In this document: positions 48,605 through 61,375 of the stretch, in pieces | How the letters are laid out: every line of letters starts with the position of its first letter | Position numbering within the stretch: position 1 is the first letter of the stretch | NCBI GenBank assembly: GCA_019321725.1 | Contig: CM033106.1 | Span: forward strand, 25,098,118-25,162,117 | Source of the DNA: Paulownia fortunei | Taxonomy: Eukaryota; Streptophyta; Magnoliopsida; Lamiales; Paulowniaceae | DNA: 64,000 nucleotides | Direction of reading: 5' to 3' | The notes under the pieces: model-generated | Database searches by the model: none | Told to the model about the DNA's origin: nothing | Seen by the model: only the letters and a program-made list of their open reading frames with translations | Made by a program: the position numbers and the translations under genes

Positions 48605-50657
48605 GATGAGTCAACATTCATTAGGATGGTTACGTGTCACCAAGACCACATGTGGCTATGTTTTTTATGACTCATCACCTAACTCGGTGCTGACGTGTAG
48701 GATTTCCTACTGGTCACTGACTGTGTATATAAATTGGTATTGTCTCGTATGCTGACAAGAATATTATGCGATGTTTAGTTGTTTTTGTCTATGCTATATA
48801 TGGTAGAGTGCATTGGGTGCTTCATGAATGACATCCGTCCCATTCACTATTTTTCACAATTTATGTTGATTTATTAAAGCAAAAAAAAAAAAAAGGAATA
48901 GTGAGTGGGACAACAATAAGCAACATGTGTAGCCTATACTTCTATTTACTCACCTTGACTTAGCACATGAGTAAGCAGTGATCATGACTTTGACCATGTT
49001 TATTGTAAATACACCCCATAATTTTTTTTAATTACAAAATTTGGAATTTTAATGAGTTCGATAAAACTCGAACTCGTTACAAACTCATCTTACTTAGGAT
49101 AGTTCAAGGTGGCTAAATGAATTTTGAAGTGGTAATGAATATTGATTTTTATTTCCAATCGTGTTTAGAGTAGGTAACATGTCTTTTTAGTTTTCCCTTC
49201 TCTGCTTCTTTGACACTATACAACATTTTTGCAACGACTTCCCTGCTGCAGCCACCAGCAGCAGCCTAGGTACTCTCTTCTGCCGGTGGTCATTTGTTGT
49301 TTATCTCAGCGCAACTCTCAATAGCAGCAAACAAAGGATTGAGAAATTACAAAGCCAGTGTTAAAATAATAGAATCTTTTGCTAAGTCATGGTATAACTG
49401 TACACTTATCTCTGAAGCAAATATAACTCTCAATTTCTGCATAAAATCAATATCCATATATACTTGGTTGAAGATCACGGTAAAAATAGTAGGTGCTCTC
49501 TTTCTCTCTGCAATATTTCTGCAAATTTTGTTCCTCTCAACTAATATAGTCATTTTATAATTGTTTCAATACAAGGCCTGGGTCCAGACGGATTGGCTGG
49601 GGAGGGTCCTCAATTGAGATTGGGTGGGTGGTCCCGATCCAATCTTTTTTTGGTGGACAAGTCTCTTATTTAAATTCATTCCAAACACATTCTATTACCA
49701 TATTTACAAAAAAAATCCCATACTTTTTGAAAATATTACTATTCTTTGAGAATGTTCAGAAAATTTAAATAGTAAAAAAATTATTTGATTTGCTAAGTAA
49801 AGTTTCAACTGTTATGATTAAAATTTATATTATATACGTATAATATATATGTATATATATAAATATCAAAAAATATTTTTATTCTCGTACAAATTTTGAA
49901 TTTTTTGAATAACATTCATACTTTTAAAGTTAAAACGTTTAGTAAATGTATTATATTTATATGTATTTTACGTATTTCATATAATTCTTGATGAATAATA
50001 TTTTATTTTTATAAAAATATATATCTATATAATTAAAACCTAAAAATTATAGAAAAATTATTTATAAATATTAATAGAATATCAAAATAAAAAAATCTTA
50101 ATAATTTATAAAAATACTAGTTATTTTAAAATACTTATCTCTAAGATGTGTTATAATTATAATTTAAATAATATAAAAATTATATAAAATATGTATATAA
50201 TTTTTTTTACATTTTTTAAAAATTAAATACGAGTATAATAGTTATAAAACTAATATCAAAATAAATCGTATTTTTGCTATCGATTTTTTATATATTTATA
50301 TTTATATTTTACCCATAATTTACTCATATATTTATATTTTTGTATTTTTTGACTGATTTTTTCCAAGTAATTTTTATTAAAAAATTATAATATATTCATA
50401 GATATTAAAATTTGAATATTTCCCATCATATTTAACTAGGATATCTAGTTTATAACCATACGAAATTGGATACGGAGGTTGTTTTTCAATTTTGAGAACA
50501 CACTTTTAACTTTTATAATTGCAGAATTCCACATTTAAAAGAAAATATAATACGAAATTTTTTTAATCAAAATGCAGATACGCTCTCCAAAATTGAATTT
50601 GCAATTTAATGATCCCTAGTCCAGTGCCAACACTGATCGAGTAAACAAAAACCAGTA
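48605..50657. other. Intergenic region between the Copia element and the GUP1-like gene
   Basis: It begins with the right-hand continuation of the TGAC-rich tract (to about 48.74 kb), then A-rich and AT-rich sequence with a TCGAACTC-type dispersed repeat fragment near 49.04-49.09 kb. An ORF of 88 codons at 49294-49560 has no recognisable domain. From 49.8 to 50.4 kb it is almost pure A/T. No gene seen. Confidence 0.5.
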
Positions 50658-53600
50658 ATGAAGAGCAGTTCTTGGCAGCAGAAAGAGCTCCTATTTCTCG
50701 TTCTATACGCCGTCGTTTTCTACACCATTGTCATTCGTCGCTCTCTCCAGCTCTCCCACGGTACACCTACGGCACACTTCTATTTATGTTTACGAGTGGG
50801 TGTTTCTCTTTTTTACTGGTTTTATTTGTTTCTGCTAATTTTAATTACAGATCATTATGCCAAACTTTATGGTCTACGCCCTGGCTGGATCGCCGGTCGA
50901 CTTAATGTATGTCACTTGTTTTTATATATTCTATTACTGGTTAGAATGACTGTTGTGTTTATTACCTTCGCGGTATATTATTGGGTTATTTATTGTATTT
51001 CATAATTTCACTGGAAATCCATCTTTTTTGGCATAATTTTGGACAAATTTATGCTTCTTGAACTGAAACAGTAGTCTATTGGATGAAAAATAGACAGTTC
51101 CTTTTTATGCTAATCTGGATCAGTTTCTATTGGATGGCACTGAAAAACAACTAGCAATCAATTAGATTAGTTTAAAATAGAAAGTATGAAGTTCGAATGC
51201 TAACGATCAAACTAAGGGAGAAAATATGTGTACCGGATGAAAATCGACTTGTTAGTGGATGTCTGAATTTATCATTTTGACCATGTCGAAAAAATTCAGT
51301 TGACTTGTCTAATGTATTTTGGTTTCATATTGTTTCTCTTCATCTTCTTGTATAGGATGCCTCTGATGCCCAATGGAGAAATTTCCGGGGGAACTTACCG
51401 ATTCTCTCCATGGTTTTCGGGATTTTTACATTGGTTGCCAATGTGCTTAAGACATCATTTTCTTTGAAAGCGAAGGGGATGTCTATTGTCTGGATTCTGA
51501 TTTCTTTGGTTTATCTGTTGTATCTACATGGAGCCTGGTAATATACATGGATATGTTGCAAGGATAGACATATTTTATGCTTTGAGCTGCTGTAATTATT
51601 CTGGTAACAATTTCTTTCGTTTTCCCCCCTTGCAGCATCATGTTTGTCTTCACTATTGCTTCAGCTAATTTTTTTCTAGTAAAGGTCCGTTTTCTTCAAG
51701 CTTTTGATGTTCCTTCTCTGTAATTGCTACTACATTTCATATAGAGTTTTTTACAAATGTGCCAAAAGAACTGGTAATGAGACTGACAGCACGTGCTTTA
51801 CTCCTGTCTTTTTTGAGTTATTAATAGCACGACATGATTGGATTGCTATTTGATCTTAGGTTTTGTGATCTGAGGCATTATAGGGTCTTGCTACAGTAAT
51901 GAAAATTCATACTTGCAGGTTGTGTTTGTTTTAAATGAAGACTGGAGTTACTTTGATTTGATTTTTTTTTTTTTTTTGCAAGGGCAGGTACTAGTTTTGG
52001 TTGCTAAAATACCAAAATTCTATAAATGACTTGCTCAGTTTTTTTTGTTTTTTTTGGTAGAAGGAATTCTTGTTGGCTGGGAATTTTATGTTGTTAATCT
52101 TGACTGAACTTTGTGGTTGTTTGTGTCCAATTTTCAAATGCCATCATATTCTGTACTTCAAGTTGAAGCTTTTAGCATCCTTCATGTTTATCAAACAAGG
52201 CTTCTAATACTCTCATGTTCACCAGATATTTGTTTCTGCAGATATTTGGAAGGACAAAATACTTCTCATTTCTGCTCTGGATTTTTAATCTGTCATTTCT
52301 TGTATGTAATCGTATCTATGAGGGATATCGGTTCTCCAGTCTTGGGTAAGGTTTGTTTTGGCTCTGATCTTAAAACATTTGTTGTAATTTCAACTTTAAA
52401 GTGTTTGTACTCACAATCATGTTTCTGTTTATCTTGGTGTAGGGAACGCTGGGCTTATTTGGATAACTTTCGGGGCACCTTCAGATGGCATATCTGCTTT
52501 AATTTTGGTATCCTTTGTCTTGGTCTTTTAGGATTTCAGCATTGTGTTTCTATGAATCTGATCTGTACACATTTATGATCGTTCCTTTCATGTCTAGTGG
52601 ATGTATATATTTCTCCTTGGTCCCTTATTTTTAACTCTTGGTGTTGCTTTATTGCTTTGTTGGTGTCTGGCCATAATATAGGCCCTTCTCCATTTTTCTT
52701 TTGGGTATGTGATGTCGCTCAAGGTGTTTACCATGACTCTTTGTTGAGTTTTGTGTATCATATAGGTCTTTATCCATTCAGAAAAAGAAAGAATAATTAC
52801 ACAAAAAAAAAAAAAACACTAAACACTCCATGACTTACCAACAATTCCCTTTTCCTTCCAAGCACTTTTTCCTTTAGGGTAAACTTCTTCTATTTTCTTG
52901 TTTTGTAATTTTTGTAGTACGATGAAGTAACTTTAGATATTTTCTTAAGCTAGTGTTTTTCTTTATTTCTCATGAATTTCAGAATAGCCATAAATACTAA
53001 CAATATTGAGATTTAGGCCCCATGATCTATTCAGTGAACAAGTTAGAGCTTGATAACTTTTTATAGCTGTAGTACTCAAAAATCGACTTCAAATTGCTTC
53101 AATTTTACCTAAAGAATATTGTTGAACAAAATCCATATGTTGAACCACAAACAGATGTATATTTTTGCTCTCCTGTCTCAAGGACTGGTTTTTTTCTTTC
53201 TTTCTTTTTTTTTTTTGAGGCAGCATGCGTCATAGATGGCTTCACTACCAATATCTGATATAAAGAAAGATTGACATTTACTATTTTCATTGAATGCATA
53301 TGTTGAACCAAACTTCAAATAGTGGATGCAGATCTTTGTATTTCTATGCAGTTAAAATTTCTTCTTATCTATATATATATATTTTTTTGAAACAAAAAAA
53401 AAATTTATAGAGAGATGGATCATCTTGACAGATATGATCAAAAAAGAAATGAAAGTTGAAGAATGTATAAGAAGAAGTAAAAAGATCAAAGTCTAATGGC
53501 ATAGCATTTTTTTATGCTAACAAATGTTAGCTCTTCAGACTCTGCTGCTATTCTGTATTAGTAGAAAAAGAGTTCCATTCTAGTTTCTGGATGTCCCTTT

Positions 53601-56600
53601 CCATGGAAAAGAGCTGTAGATGCCAGTATTTTTATGTGCCCATCATATGTATCGCCTCCAATAATTTCTTGTTTTAATGTGCTCATCAAATGTATCACCT
53701 CAGATGATTACTTAATTAATGTAACTGGTAAAATGTTCATGCATATTCTGCAGCATGTCTTACAATCCCTTATGCACTGACAATGAAACTTAATTTTCTT
53801 TATTTATGTTTGGTTATTTTTTTTGCAGTTGTTTTGCGTATGATAAGCTTTGGGTTTGACTACCATTGGGCTGACCAATATAACCGTTTTGATCTAAAGG
53901 TATTCATTTTAGTGTCATTTTCTGGCAATACCTGCCTTCAGGGGCTTTTCTTAAGTACTGATTGAGTGTCTGTTCAATCCACCCTCCCCCTCATCCCAGT
54001 CTGTTTCTCAGAGATATAGGACTGTCACATTTTATATATCCTTCAAGTTATTTATGTTCGTCCTATTTATATACAGTTCTCATGTAGGAAACGCTTAATA
54101 TATGAGTCTTGAATTGAAATAACTCTTTCACTGATATTGGAATGGACCATCTAAATTAGTACTATTTTGTGATAGTATTTTTAACACTTTGTGTGAGAGT
54201 TTAAAAGTTGAAACCTGTAAATCCGTGAGCTGAGGCTGGGAGTCATGAAATTACTCATGACTTGCTGAGGAACCCACATACAGAATATATTTGATATCCA
54301 TATGTTTTATGCACTATTTGTGGTTAATATATCTTCATTCTGCTAATTAAAGAAAAGTTTGCTTTTGACACTTGTTTATTCATAAGATCATCGAAAATTA
54401 GTTGAAAATAACTCCATAATTTACGTAACTAGTAATTTGTTGCCAATGTTTATCTTGTTGGCTGGTACTGGTTATTTAATGTTGGATCCAGCGATGTTAA
54501 GAAGGGATGAAATTTGTTTATCCACTTTCTGGGTCTTTCCGGCGTTTAATATTTCTTTTGTTTATGATAGAAGCATATTCAACGATGTGACCATTGTTCA
54601 TCAGGCAAGACATGCTACCTGCTCTTACAGGTGAGCTCATGTCTCAGCTACAGTTCTGCTAGTACAATGGTTTGCTACATTTGGGTTACCTCAACATTTC
54701 TTTGTGCTAACATTTGAGTCTTTTTTATCAACTCTATTGTTGCATATCCCAGGAGAGAAGGGTCACAAATGACAAGTTCTCATTTCCAGTATACTTGTGC
54801 TATTTGGTGTATGCACCTCTTTACATTGCTGGACCAATCATTAGCTTCAATGCATTTGCTTCACAGGTTTGTTATGCTTATTATTATAATTTCTGCTTCA
54901 TTCCGTTGGCATTAACATATTTATATTTTAATGCCCTGGTATCTTGAAAAAATTTCTTTATTGTATCTTTTTGGTGCAAATTGTTTAGATTTTGTTACAT
55001 GACATAAACAGGGTTTGTTAAGTAGAAATAACTCTAAATGCAATTTTTATTGTGTTTATATTTGTACATATTCTGTGCCTATATGACTTTTTACCTGAAT
55101 GTCAAATTTTGTTTTAACCTTGTTGATCTCGGGATTCACGTTACATACTATTTGATTGCTGTCTCCTTGCGGCCGAAATTTTTTATCCCCTCTCTTTCCC
55201 CGGCTCCCCATCAGGGAATAATTAGCGAAAGAGTAGGTTACTGATACTTAGAGAAGGAGTAATGAACTTGGATGCATCTGTCCAATGCCAAATGCTTTTT
55301 AATATATGCAATGTTACCAGTTACCACATAATTGTATTTTGTTCTCTCTTTTATTGCTTATCTAATCTCTTGATATTCCCAAAGTAACAATTGATGCATC
55401 TCCTTACAAACAATATCTTACTGTTATACCATGATTTATATAAAAGAATATAAAAATGACTTACTCATGTTTGTGGCAGTTGGATTCTCCCCAGAACATT
55501 TACTCATCTCTAGAAGTGGCTTGGTATGGAGTCCGTTGGTTTTTTAGTTTTTCCCTAATGGAATTGATGACACATTTCTTTTACTATAATGCCTTTGCCA
55601 TTAGGTAAGTATCTTATAAATTCATGGATATAGATGACACTCAGTTATTCAACTTTACGTTTTGAGAATTAAATTTTGCTTGCAGTGGTGTGTGGAAACA
55701 TTTGTCACCCATGGACATCTTCATTATTGGATATGGTGTAAGTGCTGATTTTAATATTCTCTGGTTCTCCTGTAACTGACTTAATCATTCCATTTTTGTA
55801 ATTCTCCATTTTCTTTTAGCATAGTCTAGCTGCTAAAATTGGTCCCTTTAAATGCAAAGTGTGGACAAAAACTCTAATTATTTTATAAGTTGTTGATAGT
55901 AAGCATACTTCTTTCCTGGTCAGTCTGCCGGAGCAATTGCTTCATCGAATTTGATTTGAAGAAAAAGCCCACTATGAATGTGTCTGTCAGGACATCTGAG
56001 TGGCATCTAGCCTAGAAGTGGACTTGGAGGCCAAAAAAAATGGACCAGAAACAGATATAGTCTTTTTTTAGTTCAAATCATTGTGTGCTAAGAACATACA
56101 TACAAAATAAAACATAATTCCGTTATTCAACAATTAGTTAGTGGTGATATGTATCTAATTTAATCTCTAATTTATGAATAACAAGAACCAATCATAGTTT
56201 AAGTAGATACTGTGTATCTCCTTCAATTACTTCATTTGAGTTGAAATAACTCGTTAAACAAAGTTTTGATACATGTGAGATCATAACCCTCCAAAAGAAA
56301 ACTTAATTTTATATTGTATTGTACGTCTGGGAATAATGTCCGTAACTTGATGGTATATTGATACAAACAGGTTCTAAACTTCATGTGGCTAAAATTTTTC
56401 CTGATCTGGCGCTACTTCCGATTCTGGTCACTGGTAGGTTTTGTCACCATCACTTCTCTTTCTTATCCATGCTAATTTCCATGCTTTGATACATTTGGTG
56501 TAAGAGAATTGTTTTAAGTACTAACATATGCCTATAGATTAATGGCATTGTGACTCCTGAGAATATGCCAAGGTGTGTAAACAATTGCCACAACTTGGAA

Positions 56601-58563
56601 AGTTTTTGGAAAAATTGGCATGCTTCGTTCAACAAATGGCTTGTTAGGTATAATTCTTGTTATTTCTCATGTTTCATTTATTCTTGCAACTTATTACTTA
56701 GGCGAGAATGACTGCTCATTGTTTTATTAGGTATGTTTATATCCCTCTTGGGGGTTCTCGAAAGAAGCTGCTGAATGTTTGGGTCATCTTCACCTTTGTT
56801 GCTGTGTGGCATGATTTAGAGTGGTACTATTAGCTTCTCAGAGTTTTGCACGGCAAAAAATGTTATCTTCCTCTATCACAGCCTAGTTGCTAATATGACA
56901 TCTTGTTTCCTTGATTTTAGGAAGCTTCTTTCTTGGGCGTGGTTGACATGTATATTTTTTATACCAGAAATGCTCGTAAAATCAGCAGCAAATGCCTTTC
57001 CGGTATCTTCATATTTCCATCTGCTTTTCTATTCTCATCCATGTCATGTAATTACCTTCGCGGGACCAACTGAAAATCAAATTGAGAAAATAGAAAGGTC
57101 TTGCACAGGATTTCATAATGAGAGGAACTCACATAATATGAGGATTGGTGGACCTAAATAGAAAGGGAAATGATCAAGAAAACAAGTCTTAAATGAAAAG
57201 AGAACTCGAACAATGTCATGACACTACTGAAGCAATCCCATGGGAAAAGATACAAAAAAACTCTCATAGTTGGTTTTTTGGAACGCCTCCAAGAGATCTT
57301 TCTGTCTAAAACAGAACATGTAGTTATATTATACCGTAGGGACAAAAAAAATGAAAAAAACACTACCATTTGTGAACATATTAGAGATAGCCGGATTGAA
57401 ATTCCTATAGAGCCTGTCTAGGCAGGTACTTGCTTTACCACTTTACTTTCCCATTCTGAAATTTGTGTCAAAATTGCCTTCTGCAGAGGAGTTGTGAATC
57501 TGCTTTAAGTGGAGTTAGTTACTCCTTTTCAATGAGTATAATGATAAAGTTAAACTCTAAAGGAAAGAGTCTTGGAATCTTCTTATGGATCAATGGTTAG
57601 GCACCAACCTGATAGTTACTGTAAAATTCTACCTAATATCCTTGAGAAACTCTTAAAGAAGAACTCTTTTTATCCTCCACGAAAGGAAAAGGAAAGAGTA
57701 AATGATTGGAAGGAATTAGCAAAAAGTTCAGACTGAGCAGTATCCAATTTGGGCCGTCATCTATCCTGTCAGAAGTCAGCAACATGTTCAGAAAAGTACA
57801 TATTATAATGGGCTGAAAAAAAAAAGGATATAGTATATTACACCCTTCCAGTGGCAACTACTGGCAAGTTGGATCCCTCCATTCTGCAATTTCTGGTTTA
57901 ACATAATTGTTTCAGAGATATTGTTTTGCAAGAGAATAAATGTGCATATCGGATTTCTCCTCCTCCTAAGGCATGCACAAAAAAACAAAAAAAAAAGGTT
58001 GATTCATTAAAAGGAATTTCTGTGTGTACTTGAACTAACATGTAAACAATCATTTGGACTGCTAACTTAACCCCAATTCTCACCATGTTTCTATATCACA
58101 TTTGTTTCAGGTGGAGGGTGCTTTCAGGGAATTTGTTTTCCGTGAACTTAGTGCTGTTGCTGGTGCAATAACTATAACTTGTCTGATGGTTTGTCTTCTG
58201 CTAATTCATCATTAAGCCAAAAAGTATCATGTTTCAGATTTTTAATGCTATTGTCCTGATGTAAGGTGTCCATGAAATTTCTGCGACACATCAGAATAAT
58301 GCTGTCACTTCTTTATACTAACAGCTAGTTGACAATGATTGAATTTGGATAAGTTTAAATGAAAAATGAAATAAAATAATTAGACCATTAGCATTTTGAT
58401 ATTAAGTCTGTCTACGAAGAACACTTTTCAGCATCGACATCAATTCTTTTGCATACAACTAGTTTTGATTACCAGTTCTGTACTTCTAGTGGATATTGCT
58501 GATATTTTTCTTGCTTTGCAAGTTGTCCCACAAGAGATGTGGAATATAATTACCCTTTCTGTT

Positions 58564-58626
<63 letters not shown>

Positions 58627-59371
58627 CTCTCTTCATGGAATATATAAATATCTAATGAATCTTTGGACTAGTAGGCCATGCCATTCAAATGGACTTTTAC
58701 TTGATTCAAGTTTCAGGACCTCCTTGATATTGTTGACAATGCACCAAGCAGGTCACTGATATGCTATGTGATTTGTTCACAGCTTTGTCGTCCAAAATGA
58801 ACCGATCGCCCTTGCTTTTGAACAAATAATTCATAAAAACTGATTTAGGATCAGGATAATTAAAAATTGCCTTCAGAAAACAGTGTACCAAATAGTTTTA
58901 TCATTGTAGCAATGTTAGAAGAGCATATTTTTTTACACATTGAAAAGCCTGAACTGAATTGTACAGATCAATAAGAACCTTTTCCTGGGTATGAATAACT
59001 GTTTCTGTTCAAATCTGAATAGAGTAACTTGAAGCTATGCTGCTGCAGGTGGCTAATCTTGTTGGGTTTGTAATTGGGCCATCAGGCATTAATTGGTTGG
59101 TTTCTGGATTCCTCCAGGAAGAAGGTTTGTTTCTTTTACTTCTTATAATTGATAATGCTGCAGAGCAATTACATTTTACGAGTTTTGCAGGTCTGCGTAC
59201 ACTTGGTGGCTTGTTAATTTCATTTTATGTTGGGACCAAGGTATAAAACACGAGAGATATTCTAATGAATCTTTAGTTTCTTGGTGCAATTTGATTTGAT
59301 CTCTAAAGCTAAACGTGCAGCTAATGTTTCACATCTCTGATGCTAAGCAAAGGAGGGACAGGACTAGATGA
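50658..59371 (+). CDS. GUP1-like membrane-bound O-acyltransferase (MBOAT) family protein
   Basis: Nineteen coding exons: 50658-50760, 50851-50906, 51356-51537, 51636-51684, 52242-52345, 52443-52507, 53829-53899, 54571-54630, 54753-54866, 55480-55604, 55686-55737, 56371-56433, 56538-56647, 56731-56823, 56921-57002, 58111-58188, 59049-59124, 59191-59240 and 59321-59371. They encode 527 residues in continuous frame with GT-AG introns. The protein is a multi-pass membrane enzyme of the MBOAT superfamily. Its best marks are the GUP1/HHAT-type core [23 protein letters not shown] (H376) and FVAVWHDLEWKLLSWAW with the invariant candidate catalytic H412. Other landmarks are RPGWIAGRLND, SFGFDYHWAD and YLVYAPLYIAGPIISFNAF. 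Yeast GUP1 remodels GPI-anchor lipids in the ER. A similar ER role in plants is inference, with Arabidopsis At1g57600 the counterpart I recall. Introns are long and AT-rich, and one holds a (TC)n tract. Confidence 0.93.
58571..58632. repeat. (TC)n microsatellite in the GUP1-like intron 16
   Basis: About thirty TC dinucleotides with one interruption (TTCTCT). It lies inside an intron and is not near a splice site. Confidence 0.93.
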
Positions 59372-61375
59372 TATGAAGGTCTGTTCTTGTCCCTGTTTCT
59401 TGCCCCAAAATTAAAGAATGCATCTTTCGAGCAACTGTCTTTTGCATCTTAGTAAAGCAAGCAAGGAGATGCCTCGACAGGAAGACCGGAAGCTAGGTTT
59501 TAAGAGTGAGGAGTCTAGTCATAATTGTGGTGCAATTTCTTAAGCTAGAAAGGAGAATGGCCAAAATTCCTTTAGAATCATTCTTTAAGCTACAAAGCAG
59601 AGTGGCAAAGTTTCCTTCATGAATGACCCTACAGTTTTTTTTTGGTACTACTGTTTGGCTAGCCCATGTTTGAGCCATCAAATTTTGAAATATTGCATGT
59701 TGCTCTTAAGATTGCCTCATTGATAAGATCAGCATCATTCAGAAATTGATAACATATTTGAAGATCTTATATGGTTATTTCTGCTCAGCACAGTTCCACA
59801 CTACTCTTGGATATCTTGAGACTTTTATCTTTACTAAAGAGTTGCTTTTTCAGGTGCTGTTATGACAAGGATGCATGTCCTATTTTCTTCGGATTTTGGT
59901 GGTTAACATGATGAGAATAGAAACTCTAAGCTGTCAGAAGACGCCAATTTGTTATTAAGGAGACTGCTCTTTTAGAAAAGTACATGTTGAGGACGCATAA
60001 TCATGGAAATTTGTACTGTGAAAAAATAGTCATGTAGTATTTTCGATTGCGAAAGCCTTAGCTATCAATTCATCACCAAAAGGGAGAGGGGTGTGATATT
60101 GCTGGTTGGAAGGACTAGAAGGCTATTTAAATTTGGTAAGATCTTAGGCAGATTTATGAGTGAGTTGGTTGGTGTCTATGTTCCTTTTCCAGATGAGGTG
60201 TTTTTTATTGTATGAGTATTTTGACTGTGTTTGTGCTGTTAGTGAAATGGGAGTGCAAGATTTGTTGGATCCTCTTGAGCAAGTCAAAGTTTAGATGATC
60301 ATAATAAAAAGAGTTGAACTAGTCTGAGAAACTATATACTTTGTGTTCGTGTGTACATGCTAAATTAAGTTGCTTACCAAGGAAAATTTCATAATTAAAT
60401 ATAATTTCCTTACGAGAGTTAATCATTAGCAAAATACAGAGATTATTTATCAGGACAACAAAAAATTTAGTTGGCCTTTTTCATTGAGTGGGAAGTTTTA
60501 AGCTCATTTCTTTATTTGTCCGTGTCTAATTTTGTAATTTATTTATTTATTTTTTTATTGTATTTTTCTGGAATTTGATTGTTATAACAGTGTGTTGAAC
60601 TGAATCGCAAGAAAATGAGGACGGCGTAGAACTTATTTTGGTGCATGTGAATTCAATTAAATTTATTTCACAAGAATTTGCTAATCAGACAAACTTTTTA
60701 ACTAAAACGTGGTTTGTTATAGAAGCCCAAATTTATTGCAGAACTACGAACTTGAGTTTTTGCTCTTAACTGAAACTGTGATGCGCTGATGCTTGAAACA
60801 AATAAAATAAGTTACTTCTGCGCTAAATTTTCAAGAATTTTGAGTTTTCAAAAATACATAATTCTCAAAATTTTAATATTTTTTTCTCGTATAGATTCAA
60901 ATATTAAGATATCACTATTAAGATGCATGAGAATTTGCAAAAAGATAAACTTCTAAGCTTTACACTTCATCGATCATGAATATTTAGAATTTTGTAAAAT
61001 CTATTTTATCAAATAGGAAATTTTAGGGTCTATTGTGGTTGAATGAAAATTGGTACACTAATTTACCAGAGTGACTGTGCACCATATTTATAAAGAATGC
61101 CTTCTTACACAAAGTTCACCCTATAGAGACGAGGATGAAAATGAAAATTTTTTTAAAGTAGATGTCCTTAAGTAGAATTCTTCAAAACCCCGGGTACGGC
61201 AGTTGAAAATTTCCCCAAACCGTTGCCGATTTAGCTTTAAACAAAAGCTACACGGTTCAAAAAACAGCTTTTTCTCTAAGCTACTCGCCAAGTCCAACCC
61301 CCCCGCGGCAACCCAACACTATATATATACACACTCGACTCTTTTTCTCATCTCAAAAAGTTCATCTTCGCAAGA
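59372..61375. other. Intergenic region between GUP1-like and NUP98-like genes
   Basis: The 3'UTR and flank of the upstream gene (no clear end) are followed by AT-rich sequence. The last 150 bp look like a promoter and 5'UTR of the NUP98-like gene, with a TATA box at 61319 and pyrimidine-rich leader. No gene or definable repeat otherwise. Confidence 0.5.
61319..61330 (+). promoter_or_regulatory. TATA box of the NUP98-like gene
   Basis: CTATATATATAC lies 46 bp upstream of the proposed ATG and is followed by a CT-rich leader (CGACTCTTTTTCTCATCTC). The very short implied leader is noteworthy but not exceptional. Confidence 0.45.
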
